From positions 1-9,692 of the forward strand of contig CAIYTJ010000198.1 of assembly GCA_903929065.1 (NCBI GenBank): DNA of 9,692 nt, written 5' to 3'. The position numbers and the translations under genes are program-made. The notes beneath the pieces are model-generated. The model was not told the origin of the DNA and did not search any database. It saw only the letters and a program-made list of their open reading frames with translations. Positions 1 through 7,099 of the stretch are shown here, piece after piece. Origin of the DNA: an uncultured Bacteroidales bacterium (lineage in GTDB: Bacteria; Bacteroidota; Bacteroidia; Bacteroidales; Paludibacteraceae). Every line of letters begins with the position of its first letter. The first letter of the stretch is position 1.

Positions 1-1
1 A

Positions 2-298
2 GGCAGTCCGACTTATAGCAACGAACTATATCCTGAAATCGAATCATTGCTAAGAAAAGTTGAAATTCGTGGTATAAAAAATCATGTTTTCGGATGTTTT
101 GGATCATTTACCTGGGCAAGTGCAGCTGTAAAAAGACTCACAACTTTTGTGGAAACTATGAAATGGCAATCTGCAAAAATCACCGTTGATGAAAAACAGG
201 GATTGAAAGAAGCAAACTATCAGGCTTGCCTGGAACTTGGACGACAGGTTGCAGAATTGATGAAAAACCATGTAGATGATGCTCCGCATTGCGCTTAG
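2..298 (+). CDS. FprA-family A-type flavoprotein, C-terminal fragment
   Basis: Only the last ~98 residues are present; the 5' end lies outside the window. The fragment is the second half of a flavodoxin-like domain. It opens with GSPTYSNELYP, matching the phosphate/FMN-loop region of A-type flavoproteins. The stretch FGCFGSFTWASAAVKRL follows, matching the loop that packs against the isoalloxazine ring. It ends in a helix rich in E, K and L and the tail DDAPHCA. In this family an N-terminal metallo-beta-lactamase-like di-iron domain comes before the flavodoxin domain, and the enzymes reduce O2 or NO in the cytoplasm of anaerobes. The di-iron domain cannot be seen here, so a stand-alone flavodoxin is not excluded. 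The open frame runs from the window edge to TAG at 296-298. Confidence 0.75.
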   Translation, partial: GSPTYSNELYPEIESLLRKVEIRGIKNHVFGCFGSFTWASAAVKRLTTFVETMKWQSAKITVDEKQGLKEANYQACLELGRQVAELMKNHVDDAPHCA

Positions 299-305
299 TT
301 AAAGC

Positions 306-337
306 TTCCTAAATCCCCCAATAGGGAACTTTGGGAA
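306..337. repeat. Degenerate stem-loop repeat after the flavoprotein gene
   Basis: Bases 306-313 (TTCCTAAA) pair with 330-337 (TTTGGGAA) through one G-T pair. An inner CCC/GGG stem encloses a short loop around CCAATA. The layout resembles the CCCCTAAAGGGG repeat arms found after nadE in this window, in decayed form. It starts eight bases after the flavoprotein stop codon, so it could end or stabilise that transcript. No T-tract follows, so a classical intrinsic terminator is not supported. Confidence 0.5.
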
Positions 338-375
338 TTAGTATAATTCATTTTAATTCGTGAAATTTATATCAT

Positions 376-777
376 ATGCAGGAACTAACTTTAATTACTC
401 CAACTTTTTTATTTTCAGCTATTTCGCTGTTGTTGCTGGCTTATACTAATCGGTTTTTGTCCTATGCACAACTAGTGCGGACTTTGAAAGACCGGTATAT
501 GGAAGATCATTCGGCATTGACGTTGGCACAAATTGCCAATTTGAGAAAGCGGTTGCATCTGACTAAAAATATGCAACTGATTGGAGTGGCAAGTTTATTA
601 TTATGTGTGGCGACCATGTTTTTAATTTACGTCGGGCTTCAACAAATTTCAGCATACGTTTTCGGATTAGCACTGGTTCTGTTGATAATTTCATTGTCAC
701 TTTCAGTTATGGAAATTCGAATTTCTGCCAAATCATTGGAAATTTATCTGAGCGATATGGAAAAATTAAAAGAATAG
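376..777 (+). CDS. DUF2721 family membrane protein
   Basis: This 133-residue protein has the hallmarks of DUF2721: an N-terminal ELTLITPTFLFSAISLLLLA segment followed by YTNRF, then a basic amphipathic stretch. Predicted membrane segments lie at about residues 8-24, 66-86 and 91-112. Between the first two is a charged loop (about 30-63) with helical heptad-like spacing (LAQIANLRKRLHLTKNMQ). The C-terminus (ISAKSLEIYLSDMEKLKE) is polar and probably cytoplasmic. The function of the family is unknown. The length is normal and the gene looks intact. It ends 23 bases before nadE on the same strand, so the two may be cotranscribed, though no functional link can be read from this. The start is the first ATG in frame, and family conservation begins a few residues after it. 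Confidence 0.85.
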   Translation: MQELTLITPTFLFSAISLLLLAYTNRFLSYAQLVRTLKDRYMEDHSALTLAQIANLRKRLHLTKNMQLIGVASLLLCVATMFLIYVGLQQISAYVFGLALVLLIISLSLSVMEIRISAKSLEIYLSDMEKLKE

Positions 778-800
778 TTAAATCGTTAATCAACAAACTC

Positions 801-2702
801 ATGAATAACGGATTTGTGCGTGTAGCTGCTGCCATTCCCGAACTTCGGGTAGCGGATTGTGCTTTTAATGTTGCTAGAATAGCCGATTTGGTTCGGAAAG
901 TCGAAGAAGAAAAAGTGCAGGTAATTTGCTTTCCGGAATTATCAATTACCGGTTATACCTGTGCCGATTTATTTTTCCAGCAGCAATTGCTCGATGATGC
1001 AGAAAAAGCTTTGGATGAACTTCAAATGTTGACCTTTTCAACAACAGCGGTTGTAATAGTTGGAATGCCGGTTCGGGTTCAAAATCAATTATTTAACACG
1101 GCAGTTGTTTTGCAGGGTGGACATATTTTAGGAATTGTACCGAAAACTCACTTGCCAAACAATAACGAATTCTATGAAAAACGCTGGTTTTCACCTTCAA
1201 GTGCAACTGAAGTTCAAACCGTTATACTTTCAGGGCAAGAAATTCCGTTTGGAACCAATTTGCTTTTCACCGACGGAAAATTTTCTTTTGGAATTGAACT
1301 TTGCGAAGATCTTTGGGTGCCAATTCCACCCAGTTCACAGCATGCAATTCATGGTGCCGATGTGATTTTCAACCTTTCTGCCACCAACGAATTAATCGGG
1401 AAACATCAATATTTACGTCAGCTTATTGAACAACAGTCAGCTCGTTGCAATTCCGGTTATGTTTATGCTTCGGCCGGAAACGGTGAATCAACCACCGATG
1501 TGGTTTATGCCGGTAATGGTTTAATTGCGGAAAATGGCAAAATCATAGCTTCATCCGAGCGCTTTTCATTTGAACATCAATTAATTGTGAGCGATATTGA
1601 TGTTGAACGTCTTCGGGCTGACCGATTACGGAATACAAATTATGCGAATGATAAATCTTCTGACATTTACAGAACTATAAAAATCGAAGACGCTCATTTT
1701 TCGGAATTTACATTGAAACGTACTTTCGACAAACATCCGTTTGTTCCACCTGTTTCAACCCGTGAAGAAAGTTGCAATGAGATTTTCTCTATTCAGGTTG
1801 GTGGTTTGGCTAAACGCTGGAAACACACTCAATCTGAAACAGTTGTTTTGGGAATTTCCGGCGGATTGGATTCTACGCTGGCTTTGTTGGTTTGCGTGAA
1901 AACGGCCGATAAACTTGGTTTTGACCCGAAACGCATTATCGGAATCACCATGCCCGGCTTTGGCACAACGGACAGAACCTATTCAAATGCGGTAAATCTG
2001 ATGAAATCCTTGGGTATCACCATGATGGAAATTTCGATTAAAGATGCTTCCATCCAGCATTTTAAAGACATAAATCACGATGTAAAATTGCATAATGTGG
2101 TGTATGAAAACACACAGGCTCGTGAACGAACACAAATTTTGATGGATATTGCGAATCAGCGAAATGGAATTGTCATTGGAACGGGTGATTTATCGGAACT
2201 GGCACTTGGTTGGGCAACTTATAACGGTGACCACATGTCGATGTACGCCGTGAATAGTGGCGTTCCAAAAACGTTGGTTCGGTATTTGGTTGATTTTGCT
2301 TCGCATACTTTAGACGCTCATTCAAAGGAAATTCTGCAGGATGTGTTGGATACGCCGGTGAGTCCGGAGTTGCTTCCCGCTGACGAAAACGGAAAAATTG
2401 CCCAAAAAACAGAAGACATTGTCGGACCATACGAATTACACGATTTTTTCCTGTATTACATGGTTCGTTTTGGATTTAGTCCGACTAAGATTTTGTTTTT
2501 GGCCAAAAATGCATTTGAAGATACTTATTCGGACGAAATCATCAAAAAGTGGCTCAAAACTTTTCTGAAACGATTTTTTGCACAACAATTTAAACGGTCA
2601 TGTATTCCTGACGGACCGAAAGTTGGCTCGATAAATCTTTCACCACGTGGCGATTGGCGCATGCCGAGTGATGCCATTCCATTTGATACCCCTAACCCCT
2701 AA
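801..2702 (+). CDS. nadE: NAD+ synthetase, glutamine-hydrolysing
   Basis: This 633-residue cytoplasmic enzyme catalyses the last step of NAD+ synthesis, amidating nicotinic acid adenine dinucleotide with ATP and ammonia from glutamine. The N-terminal half (about 1-290) is a nitrilase-type glutaminase with the triad Glu46 (FPELS), Lys115 (KTHLPN) and Cys168 (ELCED). The C-terminal half is the synthetase, with a PP-loop at 351-359 (GISGGLDST), a conserved GTGDLSELALGW at 460-471 and SPRGDWRMPSDA near the end. The ATG at 801 was chosen because the conserved nitrilase start (FVRVAAAIPELRVADC) follows directly; the open frame extends further upstream only by overlapping the DUF2721 gene. The last residues, TPNP, and the TAA stop are encoded by a repeat arm (2688-2708), so the original C-terminus may have been replaced. 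All catalytic parts are intact. Confidence 0.96.
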   Translation: MNNGFVRVAAAIPELRVADCAFNVARIADLVRKVEEEKVQVICFPELSITGYTCADLFFQQQLLDDAEKALDELQMLTFSTTAVVIVGMPVRVQNQLFNTAVVLQGGHILGIVPKTHLPNNNEFYEKRWFSPSSATEVQTVILSGQEIPFGTNLLFTDGKFSFGIELCEDLWVPIPPSSQHAIHGADVIFNLSATNELIGKHQYLRQLIEQQSARCNSGYVYASAGNGESTTDVVYAGNGLIAENGKIIASSERFSFEHQLIVSDIDVERLRADRLRNTNYANDKSSDIYRTIKIEDAHFSEFTLKRTFDKHPFVPPVSTREESCNEIFSIQVGGLAKRWKHTQSETVVLGISGGLDSTLALLVCVKTADKLGFDPKRIIGITMPGFGTTDRTYSNAVNLMKSLGITMMEISIKDASIQHFKDINHDVKLHNVVYENTQARERTQILMDIANQRNGIVIGTGDLSELALGWATYNGDHMSMYAVNSGVPKTLVRYLVDFASHTLDAHSKEILQDVLDTPVSPELLPADENGKIAQKTEDIVGPYELHDFFLYYMVRFGFSPTKILFLAKNAFEDTYSDEIIKKWLKTFLKRFFAQQFKRSCIPDGPKVGSINLSPRGDWRMPSDAIPFDTPNP

Positions 2703-2784
2703 AGGGGAATTTTGATTGTTATTTTTCTTATAATATGAAATAATTAATACTAATCACTCTTACTCCCCTTTAGGGGTTGGGGGT
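2688..2784. repeat. 21-bp inverted repeat pair between nadE and the MscS-type gene
   Basis: The left arm (2688-2708) and right arm (2764-2784) are reverse complements at 20 of 21 positions by my count. The single difference (T2693 against G2779) could still pair as G-U in RNA. Each arm also contains the small self-complementary core CCCCTAAAGGGG. The 55 bases between the arms are very AT-rich and hold no gene. The element overlaps the nadE 3' end and stops 14 bases before the next start codon. It resembles the dispersed intergenic repeats common in Bacteroidota chromosomes. A large stem-loop could attenuate readthrough from nadE into the channel gene or protect the nadE mRNA end. Confidence 0.85.
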
Positions 2785-2798
2785 CATTTTAAAATATT

Positions 2799-3857
2799 AT
2801 GCTTGAACAAACATTCTATCGCAATTCACTTCACGATTGGATTATTTCGCTGGCAATTATTGTCGGTTCGGTTATTCTCAACAAAGGAATCGTTTTGTTG
2901 AACAAATACGTCATTCAGAAAATTACCAGCAAAACTAAAAACAAACTCGATGACATTTTATTTAAAATGCTCGAATCGCCTGTTTTACTTGGTATCACTC
3001 TCGCTGCTATTTGGTTTGCGGCCAGACGACTAGACCTTGGAACGCAGGTGGAAACAATGATTGCAAAATCCTATCGCGTATTAACCGTCGTAAATATTAC
3101 CTGGTTTCTTTCCCGTTTGGGTAATGCGTTGATTGAAGAATATCTGGTTCCAAAAGCCGACCAGCATACCAACAAGCGAATTGACACGCATTTGATGTCC
3201 ATTGTCCGTAAAACGGCATTCACGGTTATTTGGACACTTGGAATCGTAATGGCATTGAATAATGTGGGCGTGAACGTGGGGACACTTATTGCCGGACTTG
3301 GAATCGGAGGTTTGGCTTTTGCATTAGCGGCACAGGATACCATCAAAAACATTTTCGGAGGTTTCACCATTTTCACCGACCGTCCTTTTCGCATTGGCGA
3401 CCGCATAAAAGTGGATAATTTTGACGGATTTGTGGAAGATATTGGCATTCGAAGCACCCGTTTACGCACGCTCGAAAAACGGATGGTCACTATTCCAAAT
3501 TATAAAATTGTAGAAGCTTCGGTGGTCAATATTTCCAACGAACCTATGCGCCAGGTAGTGTTGAAATTGTCATTAAATTACAATACAACACCCGAAAAAA
3601 TGAATGAAGCGTTGCAAATTCTGAAAGATATTCCAAATAGGGTTAAATATGTCAATCCGAAAGAAGTAGTGGCTGCTTTTACCGATTTTACCGACTTTGC
3701 CCTGGTTATTACCTTTGTGTATTTTATTGAAAAGCAGGGCGATGCCATGGAAACACCCTCACAGGTCAATTCAGAAATTCTTTCAGCATTTAAAAGGGCG
3801 AAACTGCAATTTGCATTTCCAACGCAAACGGTTTATTTGGAGAAAGAAGGTAAATAA
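2799..3857 (+). CDS. MscS-family mechanosensitive ion channel
   Basis: This 352-residue inner-membrane protein is a small-conductance mechanosensitive channel, which opens under membrane tension to release solutes after osmotic downshock. About four N-terminal membrane segments (roughly 11-35, 60-76, 92-113, 137-155) precede the pore helix. The pore-lining region at 159-180 is rich in Gly and Ala (GTLIAGLGIGGLAFALAAQD). It leads into TIKNIFGGFTIFTDRPFRIGD (181-201), the family signature at the start of the beta domain. The remainder forms the cytoplasmic beta and alpha/beta vestibule. It is slightly longer than the three-helix E. coli MscS because of extra N-terminal helices. Bacteroidota usually have several paralogues, so no specific symbol is given. 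It follows nadE on the same strand across the inverted repeat and converges with yciO, with a single base between the stops. Confidence 0.93.
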   Translation: MLEQTFYRNSLHDWIISLAIIVGSVILNKGIVLLNKYVIQKITSKTKNKLDDILFKMLESPVLLGITLAAIWFAARRLDLGTQVETMIAKSYRVLTVVNITWFLSRLGNALIEEYLVPKADQHTNKRIDTHLMSIVRKTAFTVIWTLGIVMALNNVGVNVGTLIAGLGIGGLAFALAAQDTIKNIFGGFTIFTDRPFRIGDRIKVDNFDGFVEDIGIRSTRLRTLEKRMVTIPNYKIVEASVVNISNEPMRQVVLKLSLNYNTTPEKMNEALQILKDIPNRVKYVNPKEVVAAFTDFTDFALVITFVYFIEKQGDAMETPSQVNSEILSAFKRAKLQFAFPTQTVYLEKEGK

Positions 3858-3858
3858 A

Positions 3859-4467
3859 TTAATATTTTAATTCTCCCGCCCCTTCACGCACAATTTCAGG
3901 TTCATCTTCAGTACAATCTACGATAGTGGAATGTATAAATCCGCCCATGCCGCCATCAATCACCAAATCCACCTGGTTGCCGTATTTTTCCTCAATAAGT
4001 TCTGGATCGGTGATATATTCTGTTGTTTCATCGTCGGTAAAAATGGAGCTGGTCATCAGCGGATTGCCCAATTCGCGGACAATTTCCAACGCGATACTGT
4101 TTTTCGGCATTCGAATTCCGACTGTTTTTTTATTCTTGAATAATTTGGGGAGTTTGCTGCTGCCGTTTAGGATAAAGGTGAACGGACCGGGTAAGTTTTT
4201 CTTCATCAACCGGAATGCCATATCATCCATCTTGGCATATTCACTTACCTGGCTCATTTCGCAGCAAATAAACGATAAATTAGCTTTTCGCAAATCGTGT
4301 TCTTTCAATTTTGCAATAAACTCAACACCGGATGCATTAAAAATACTGCAACCAAAAGCGTAAACAGTGTCGGTTGGGAAAATAATTATTCCACCATTTC
4401 GCAAAACTTCTGCAATATGGCGTATTTGAGCGGGATTCGGATTGTTGTCGTAAAGTTTCAGTAACAT
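3859..4467 (-). CDS. yciO: Sua5/YciO/YrdC-family protein, YciO type
   Basis: This 202-residue protein has the YrdC-like fold used by threonylcarbamoyl-AMP synthases of the tRNA t6A pathway. Visible motifs are PTDTVYAFGC (31-40), KTVGIRMP (114-121), PLMTSSI (136-142), QVDLVIDGG (165-173), STIVD (180-184) and REGAG (194-198). From memory it matches E. coli YciO better than TsaC: YciO also has MSTSL/TSS-like sequence where TsaC/Sua5 have the SxN motif, and it carries the same QVDLIIHGG-type block. The typical KxR near residues 53-55 is K-L-K here. YciO does not replace TsaC in E. coli, so a role in t6A should not be assumed. The promoter seems to lie in the repeat just upstream (4494-4501). The stop is one base from the converging MscS-type gene. 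Confidence 0.88.
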   Translation of the reverse strand: MLLKLYDNNPNPAQIRHIAEVLRNGGIIIFPTDTVYAFGCSIFNASGVEFIAKLKEHDLRKANLSFICCEMSQVSEYAKMDDMAFRLMKKNLPGPFTFILNGSSKLPKLFKNKKTVGIRMPKNSIALEIVRELGNPLMTSSIFTDDETTEYITDPELIEEKYGNQVDLVIDGGMGGFIHSTIVDCTEDEPEIVREGAGELKY

Positions 4468-4470
4468 ATT

Positions 4471-4596
4471 TAACCACTAAGGCACTTAGGACACAAAGGT
4501 ACACAAATTTTAAATTGTATCCCAATATGTGCTAAGTGCCTTTGTAAATAATTATGAGCTTTGTGGCTCTGAGTGATCTTTTTGGCTTAGTGTTTT
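4471..4596. repeat. Dispersed-type repeat with inverted arms between tpiA and yciO
   Basis: This stretch contains several variants of an ACTAAGGCACTTAGGACACAAAGG-like unit. The clearest pair is AAGGCACTTAG at 4479-4489 and its exact reverse complement at 4532-4542. Allowing one mismatch, similarity continues for four more bases. A weaker reverse copy is visible at about 4560-4596 (CTTTGTGGCTCTGAGTG, then GGCTTAGTG). The composition and wording resemble short intergenic repeats scattered through many Bacteroidota genomes. It fills nearly the whole gap between two minus-strand genes. It is unrelated in sequence to the CCCCTAAAGGGG repeat. Confidence 0.7.
4494..4525 (-). promoter_or_regulatory. 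Candidate promoter for yciO
   Basis: On the minus strand, TACCTTTG (4501-4494) is a full match to the Bacteroidota -7 consensus TAnnTTTG. A TTG (4525-4523) lies 21 bases further upstream, close to the usual -33 position. Transcription would begin about 20 bases before the yciO start codon. The -7 box sits inside the dispersed repeat, next to its left arm. Confidence 0.5.
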
Positions 4597-4601
4597 TAAA
4601 T

Positions 4602-5357
4602 TCAAAAAGCGTCAATAATAGCTTTGAAATCGGCAACTTTCAAGGATGCGCCACCAATCAAACCACCATCAATATCTGGTTGAGCGAACAATTCAGAAGC
4701 ATTTTTGGCATTACAGCTTCCGCCGTAAAGAATCGATGTTCCTTCTGCAATATCTTTTCCGAATTTTTCAGCAATAATGGTACGGATAAATGCCAGCATA
4801 TCTTGCGCTTGTTCTGTTGAAGCGGTAACACCTGTTCCGATTGCCCATATTGGTTCGTAAGCAATTACTATTTTTTTGAAATCGTCAGCATTCAGGCCGA
4901 AAACAGTTTCTTCCAGCTGATTTTTCACATAACCATTTTGTTCGTTGGCATTACGTACGTCCAATGCTTCGCCGCAGCAATAAATTGGAGTTAATCCGTT
5001 TACCAAAGCTAAAGCAACCTTATCATTCAAAATCGCACTTGTTTCTCCGTAATATTCGCGACGTTCGGAATGGCCTAGAATTACATATTCAGCACCGGTA
5101 GATTTCACCATAGAAGCACTGATTTCGCCTGTATAAGCTCCGGATTCTTTGTTTGCACAGTTTTGGGCTGCAACGCCAATCACTTTTGTATCGATGGCTG
5201 CCGCCACGCTTGCCAGGTGAATAAACGGAGTTCCGATAACTACATCACAATATAATGTTGCACCAGCCAACGCTTCGTTCAATTCGGTTGCCAATGCCAA
5301 CCCTTCCTGCAGGGTTTTGTTCATTTTCCAGTTTCCTGCAACAATGTTTTTTCTCAT
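4602..5357 (-). CDS. tpiA: Triosephosphate isomerase
   Basis: This 251-residue cytoplasmic enzyme interconverts dihydroxyacetone phosphate and glyceraldehyde 3-phosphate in glycolysis and gluconeogenesis. The TIM-barrel landmarks are all present: NWKMN with catalytic Lys11, GHSERR with catalytic His96, AYEPIWAIGTG with catalytic Glu168 and the mobile loop 6, YGGS at 211-214, and the phosphate-binding GGLIGGASL at 231-239. Length is normal. The start at 5357 is chosen because MRKNIVAGNWKMN is the standard family beginning. An upstream ATG at 5393 would add 12 unconserved residues and overlap the stop of the preceding gene. It lies 28 bases after the DoxX-like gene and is probably the third gene of that operon. 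Confidence 0.97.
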   Translation of the reverse strand: MRKNIVAGNWKMNKTLQEGLALATELNEALAGATLYCDVVIGTPFIHLASVAAAIDTKVIGVAAQNCANKESGAYTGEISASMVKSTGAEYVILGHSERREYYGETSAILNDKVALALVNGLTPIYCCGEALDVRNANEQNGYVKNQLEETVFGLNADDFKKIVIAYEPIWAIGTGVTASTEQAQDMLAFIRTIIAEKFGKDIAEGTSILYGGSCNAKNASELFAQPDIDGGLIGGASLKVADFKAIIDAF

Positions 5358-5385
5358 CTTTTTTATATTTATAATAGTTTGTTTT

Positions 5386-6507
5386 TTAATCAATTTTGAA
5401 ATCCCTCCAGTTCCATTTGCCTAAAATCGTTCCCTTTTGAATCAATACAAAACCGGGATTTGCACGGATAATTGATTTCAGTGCAGTAACGTCAGTTTTC
5501 CAGAACGGATAAGTCACGCCTGTTTTTTTGACAAATTTAGCCACATCAATATTTGAAGAACCAGTAAGTGCATAAAACTTATCACCCGCTTTCAACGCTT
5601 TTTGATAAGCAATTTCTGCTTTTTTAGCACCTTTTATAGAGGATTCATCCAAATCGTACATGATTATCAGATATGTCTTTCCCGGATAAGACAACACTTC
5701 ATCAGTAATATTATCTCCTAAATCACTCTCTATTCTAAAATCGTGAATAGCAGGTTTAAAACCCTCTTTAATTACTTTTGTTTTTTGGTCCACAAAAATC
5801 CAGGTCGAATCGTTTTTCGGATAATTATCAATTGTAAATTCCTTTTGCTCGCCTTCCCTTTCGTAAATGAATGTTGTTTGCTCTATATCTTTCGGAGCAT
5901 TATCAGGAATCTCCATTGCTTTTTGGATATTCACACCTACTTTATATGGCAGAAAATCCATCATTGGTAAATGACGATAATTTGTTACCGATATTAAAAC
6001 TCCGATTACAATAAAAAGCAAGCTTCCGTAGTATTGGATTTTTTTCGTGAGAAACGGTTTATATTTAGCGTGATAAACGAGCATGAAAATCACAATCGTC
6101 ATCAATACCAGGTTTTTGAAGAATGTTGCCCAATTGCTGATTATCAATGCGTCTCCAAAACAGCCGCAATCGGTCACAGGATTTTTAACAGCAATATACA
6201 GTGTCATCGGTGTCATTACCAGCATAAAAAGGAAAGCTAACAGATTTGTGAAATTAACATGAATCCGAAAAATCATGTTCAAACCAATCAGTAATTCAAG
6301 TGTGGAAAGTGCAATAGCAACCGGAAATGCAAAATCTGCCAATCGTTCAAAATAACCACCGAAAGTTCGAAGATAATCTTCAATCTTATAGGCATTCCCA
6401 AGCGGGTCGATTGCCTTTACAAAACCTGAAAACACAAAAACCGCTCCGAATAAAATTCGTCCGGCTTGCAGCGATATATCGCCTGTTTTTTGTAATGATT
6501 TATTCAT
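5386..6507 (-). CDS. DoxX/MauE-like membrane protein with thioredoxin-like C-terminus (BT_3928-type)
   Basis: This 373-residue protein has two parts. The N-terminal part (about 10-176) is a DoxX/MauE-like membrane domain with roughly five hydrophobic segments (14-31, 58-78, 83-105, 121-145, 158-176) and the motif CGCFGD at 114-119, typical of this group. A linker of about 100 mostly hydrophilic residues follows. The C-terminal part (about 275-370) looks like a thioredoxin/TlpA fold: a YLIIMYDLD strand, then ANPGFVLIQKGTILGKW resembling the cis-proline strand region. It has no CxxC and no cysteine at all in that domain, so it is unlikely to act as a classical oxidoreductase. Its function is unknown. 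I recall this order next to tpiA and a DUF1599 gene in Bacteroides. It is 20 bases after DUF1599 and 28 before tpiA. Confidence 0.82.
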   Translation of the reverse strand: MNKSLQKTGDISLQAGRILFGAVFVFSGFVKAIDPLGNAYKIEDYLRTFGGYFERLADFAFPVAIALSTLELLIGLNMIFRIHVNFTNLLAFLFMLVMTPMTLYIAVKNPVTDCGCFGDALIISNWATFFKNLVLMTIVIFMLVYHAKYKPFLTKKIQYYGSLLFIVIGVLISVTNYRHLPMMDFLPYKVGVNIQKAMEIPDNAPKDIEQTTFIYEREGEQKEFTIDNYPKNDSTWIFVDQKTKVIKEGFKPAIHDFRIESDLGDNITDEVLSYPGKTYLIIMYDLDESSIKGAKKAEIAYQKALKAGDKFYALTGSSNIDVAKFVKKTGVTYPFWKTDVTALKSIIRANPGFVLIQKGTILGKWNWRDFKID

Positions 6508-6527
6508 GTTGATTTGTTGGTTATGTT

Positions 6528-7073
6528 TTATTCAGCTGATTCACTCAATTTTATTAGTCCAAAAACGGCGTAGTTGATCATATCAAAATAATTTGCATCC
6601 ACACCTTCTGAAATCAGTGTTTTTCCCTGATTATCTTCTATTTGCTTAGTTCGGTAAATTTTTTGAAGTATTAAATCAGTATAAGATTCTGTACGCATTA
6701 AACGCCAGGCTTCATCATAATCGTGATTTTTATCCATCATCAATTTTTTAGCTTCATGTAAATATTTAGTGTAAAGCTCCACACCATGTTCATAAGTCAA
6801 ATCATCCACCTCGGAAAATCCTAGCTCCAGCTGAATCAATCCGATAATGCCATAATTCACGATAGCTATCAATTCCGAACGAATTCCTTCGTCCACTTTT
6901 GAAACGCCTTTTGTTTCTATACTTCGGATTCGGTTTGCTTTTATAAAAATCTGATCAGTAACTGATTGGGGACGGAGAATTCGCCACGAAGCACCATAAT
7001 CCTTCATTTTTTTCATGAAGATTTCACTGCAAATTGCAGCAACCTGGTCAAATTGTTGGTCGGTTTGGCCCAT
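6528..7073 (-). CDS. DUF1599 domain protein (two tandem repeats)
   Basis: This 181-residue soluble protein has no signal peptide. It matches the Bacteroidota DUF1599 family, which I associate with the nucleotide-modification-associated domain group; its reaction is not established. The sequence is an internal duplication. Residues 21-82 and 114-176 share DYxxxWRxxR, then S-x-TD-x-I, a K and R-rich helix, EG, NY and GLIxL in the same order. The start at 7073 (MGQTDQQFDQ) is preferred over the ATG at 7160. A full -7 promoter box lies at 7100-7107, so the longer form would start upstream of its own transcript, and the added residues are not conserved-looking. It is the first gene of a likely operon with the DoxX-like gene and tpiA. 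Confidence 0.87.
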   Translation of the reverse strand: MGQTDQQFDQVAAICSEIFMKKMKDYGASWRILRPQSVTDQIFIKANRIRSIETKGVSKVDEGIRSELIAIVNYGIIGLIQLELGFSEVDDLTYEHGVELYTKYLHEAKKLMMDKNHDYDEAWRLMRTESYTDLILQKIYRTKQIEDNQGKTLISEGVDANYFDMINYAVFGLIKLSESAE

Positions 7074-7099
7074 AATAATAAGCTGTTTTTTTTGAGCTG

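Noticed and set aside
603..800. Longer nadE start upstream
   Set aside because: The extra 66 residues are an out-of-frame reading of the DUF2721 gene, and the conserved nitrilase domain begins right after the ATG at 801.
3071..3490. Long antisense open frame inside the MscS-type gene
   Set aside because: It is a shadow of a clearly conserved coding region, with no family resemblance and no promoter.
5358..5393. Upstream tpiA start at 5393
   Set aside because: The added residues are not conserved and overlap the preceding stop; the family begins at MRKNIVAGNWKMN.
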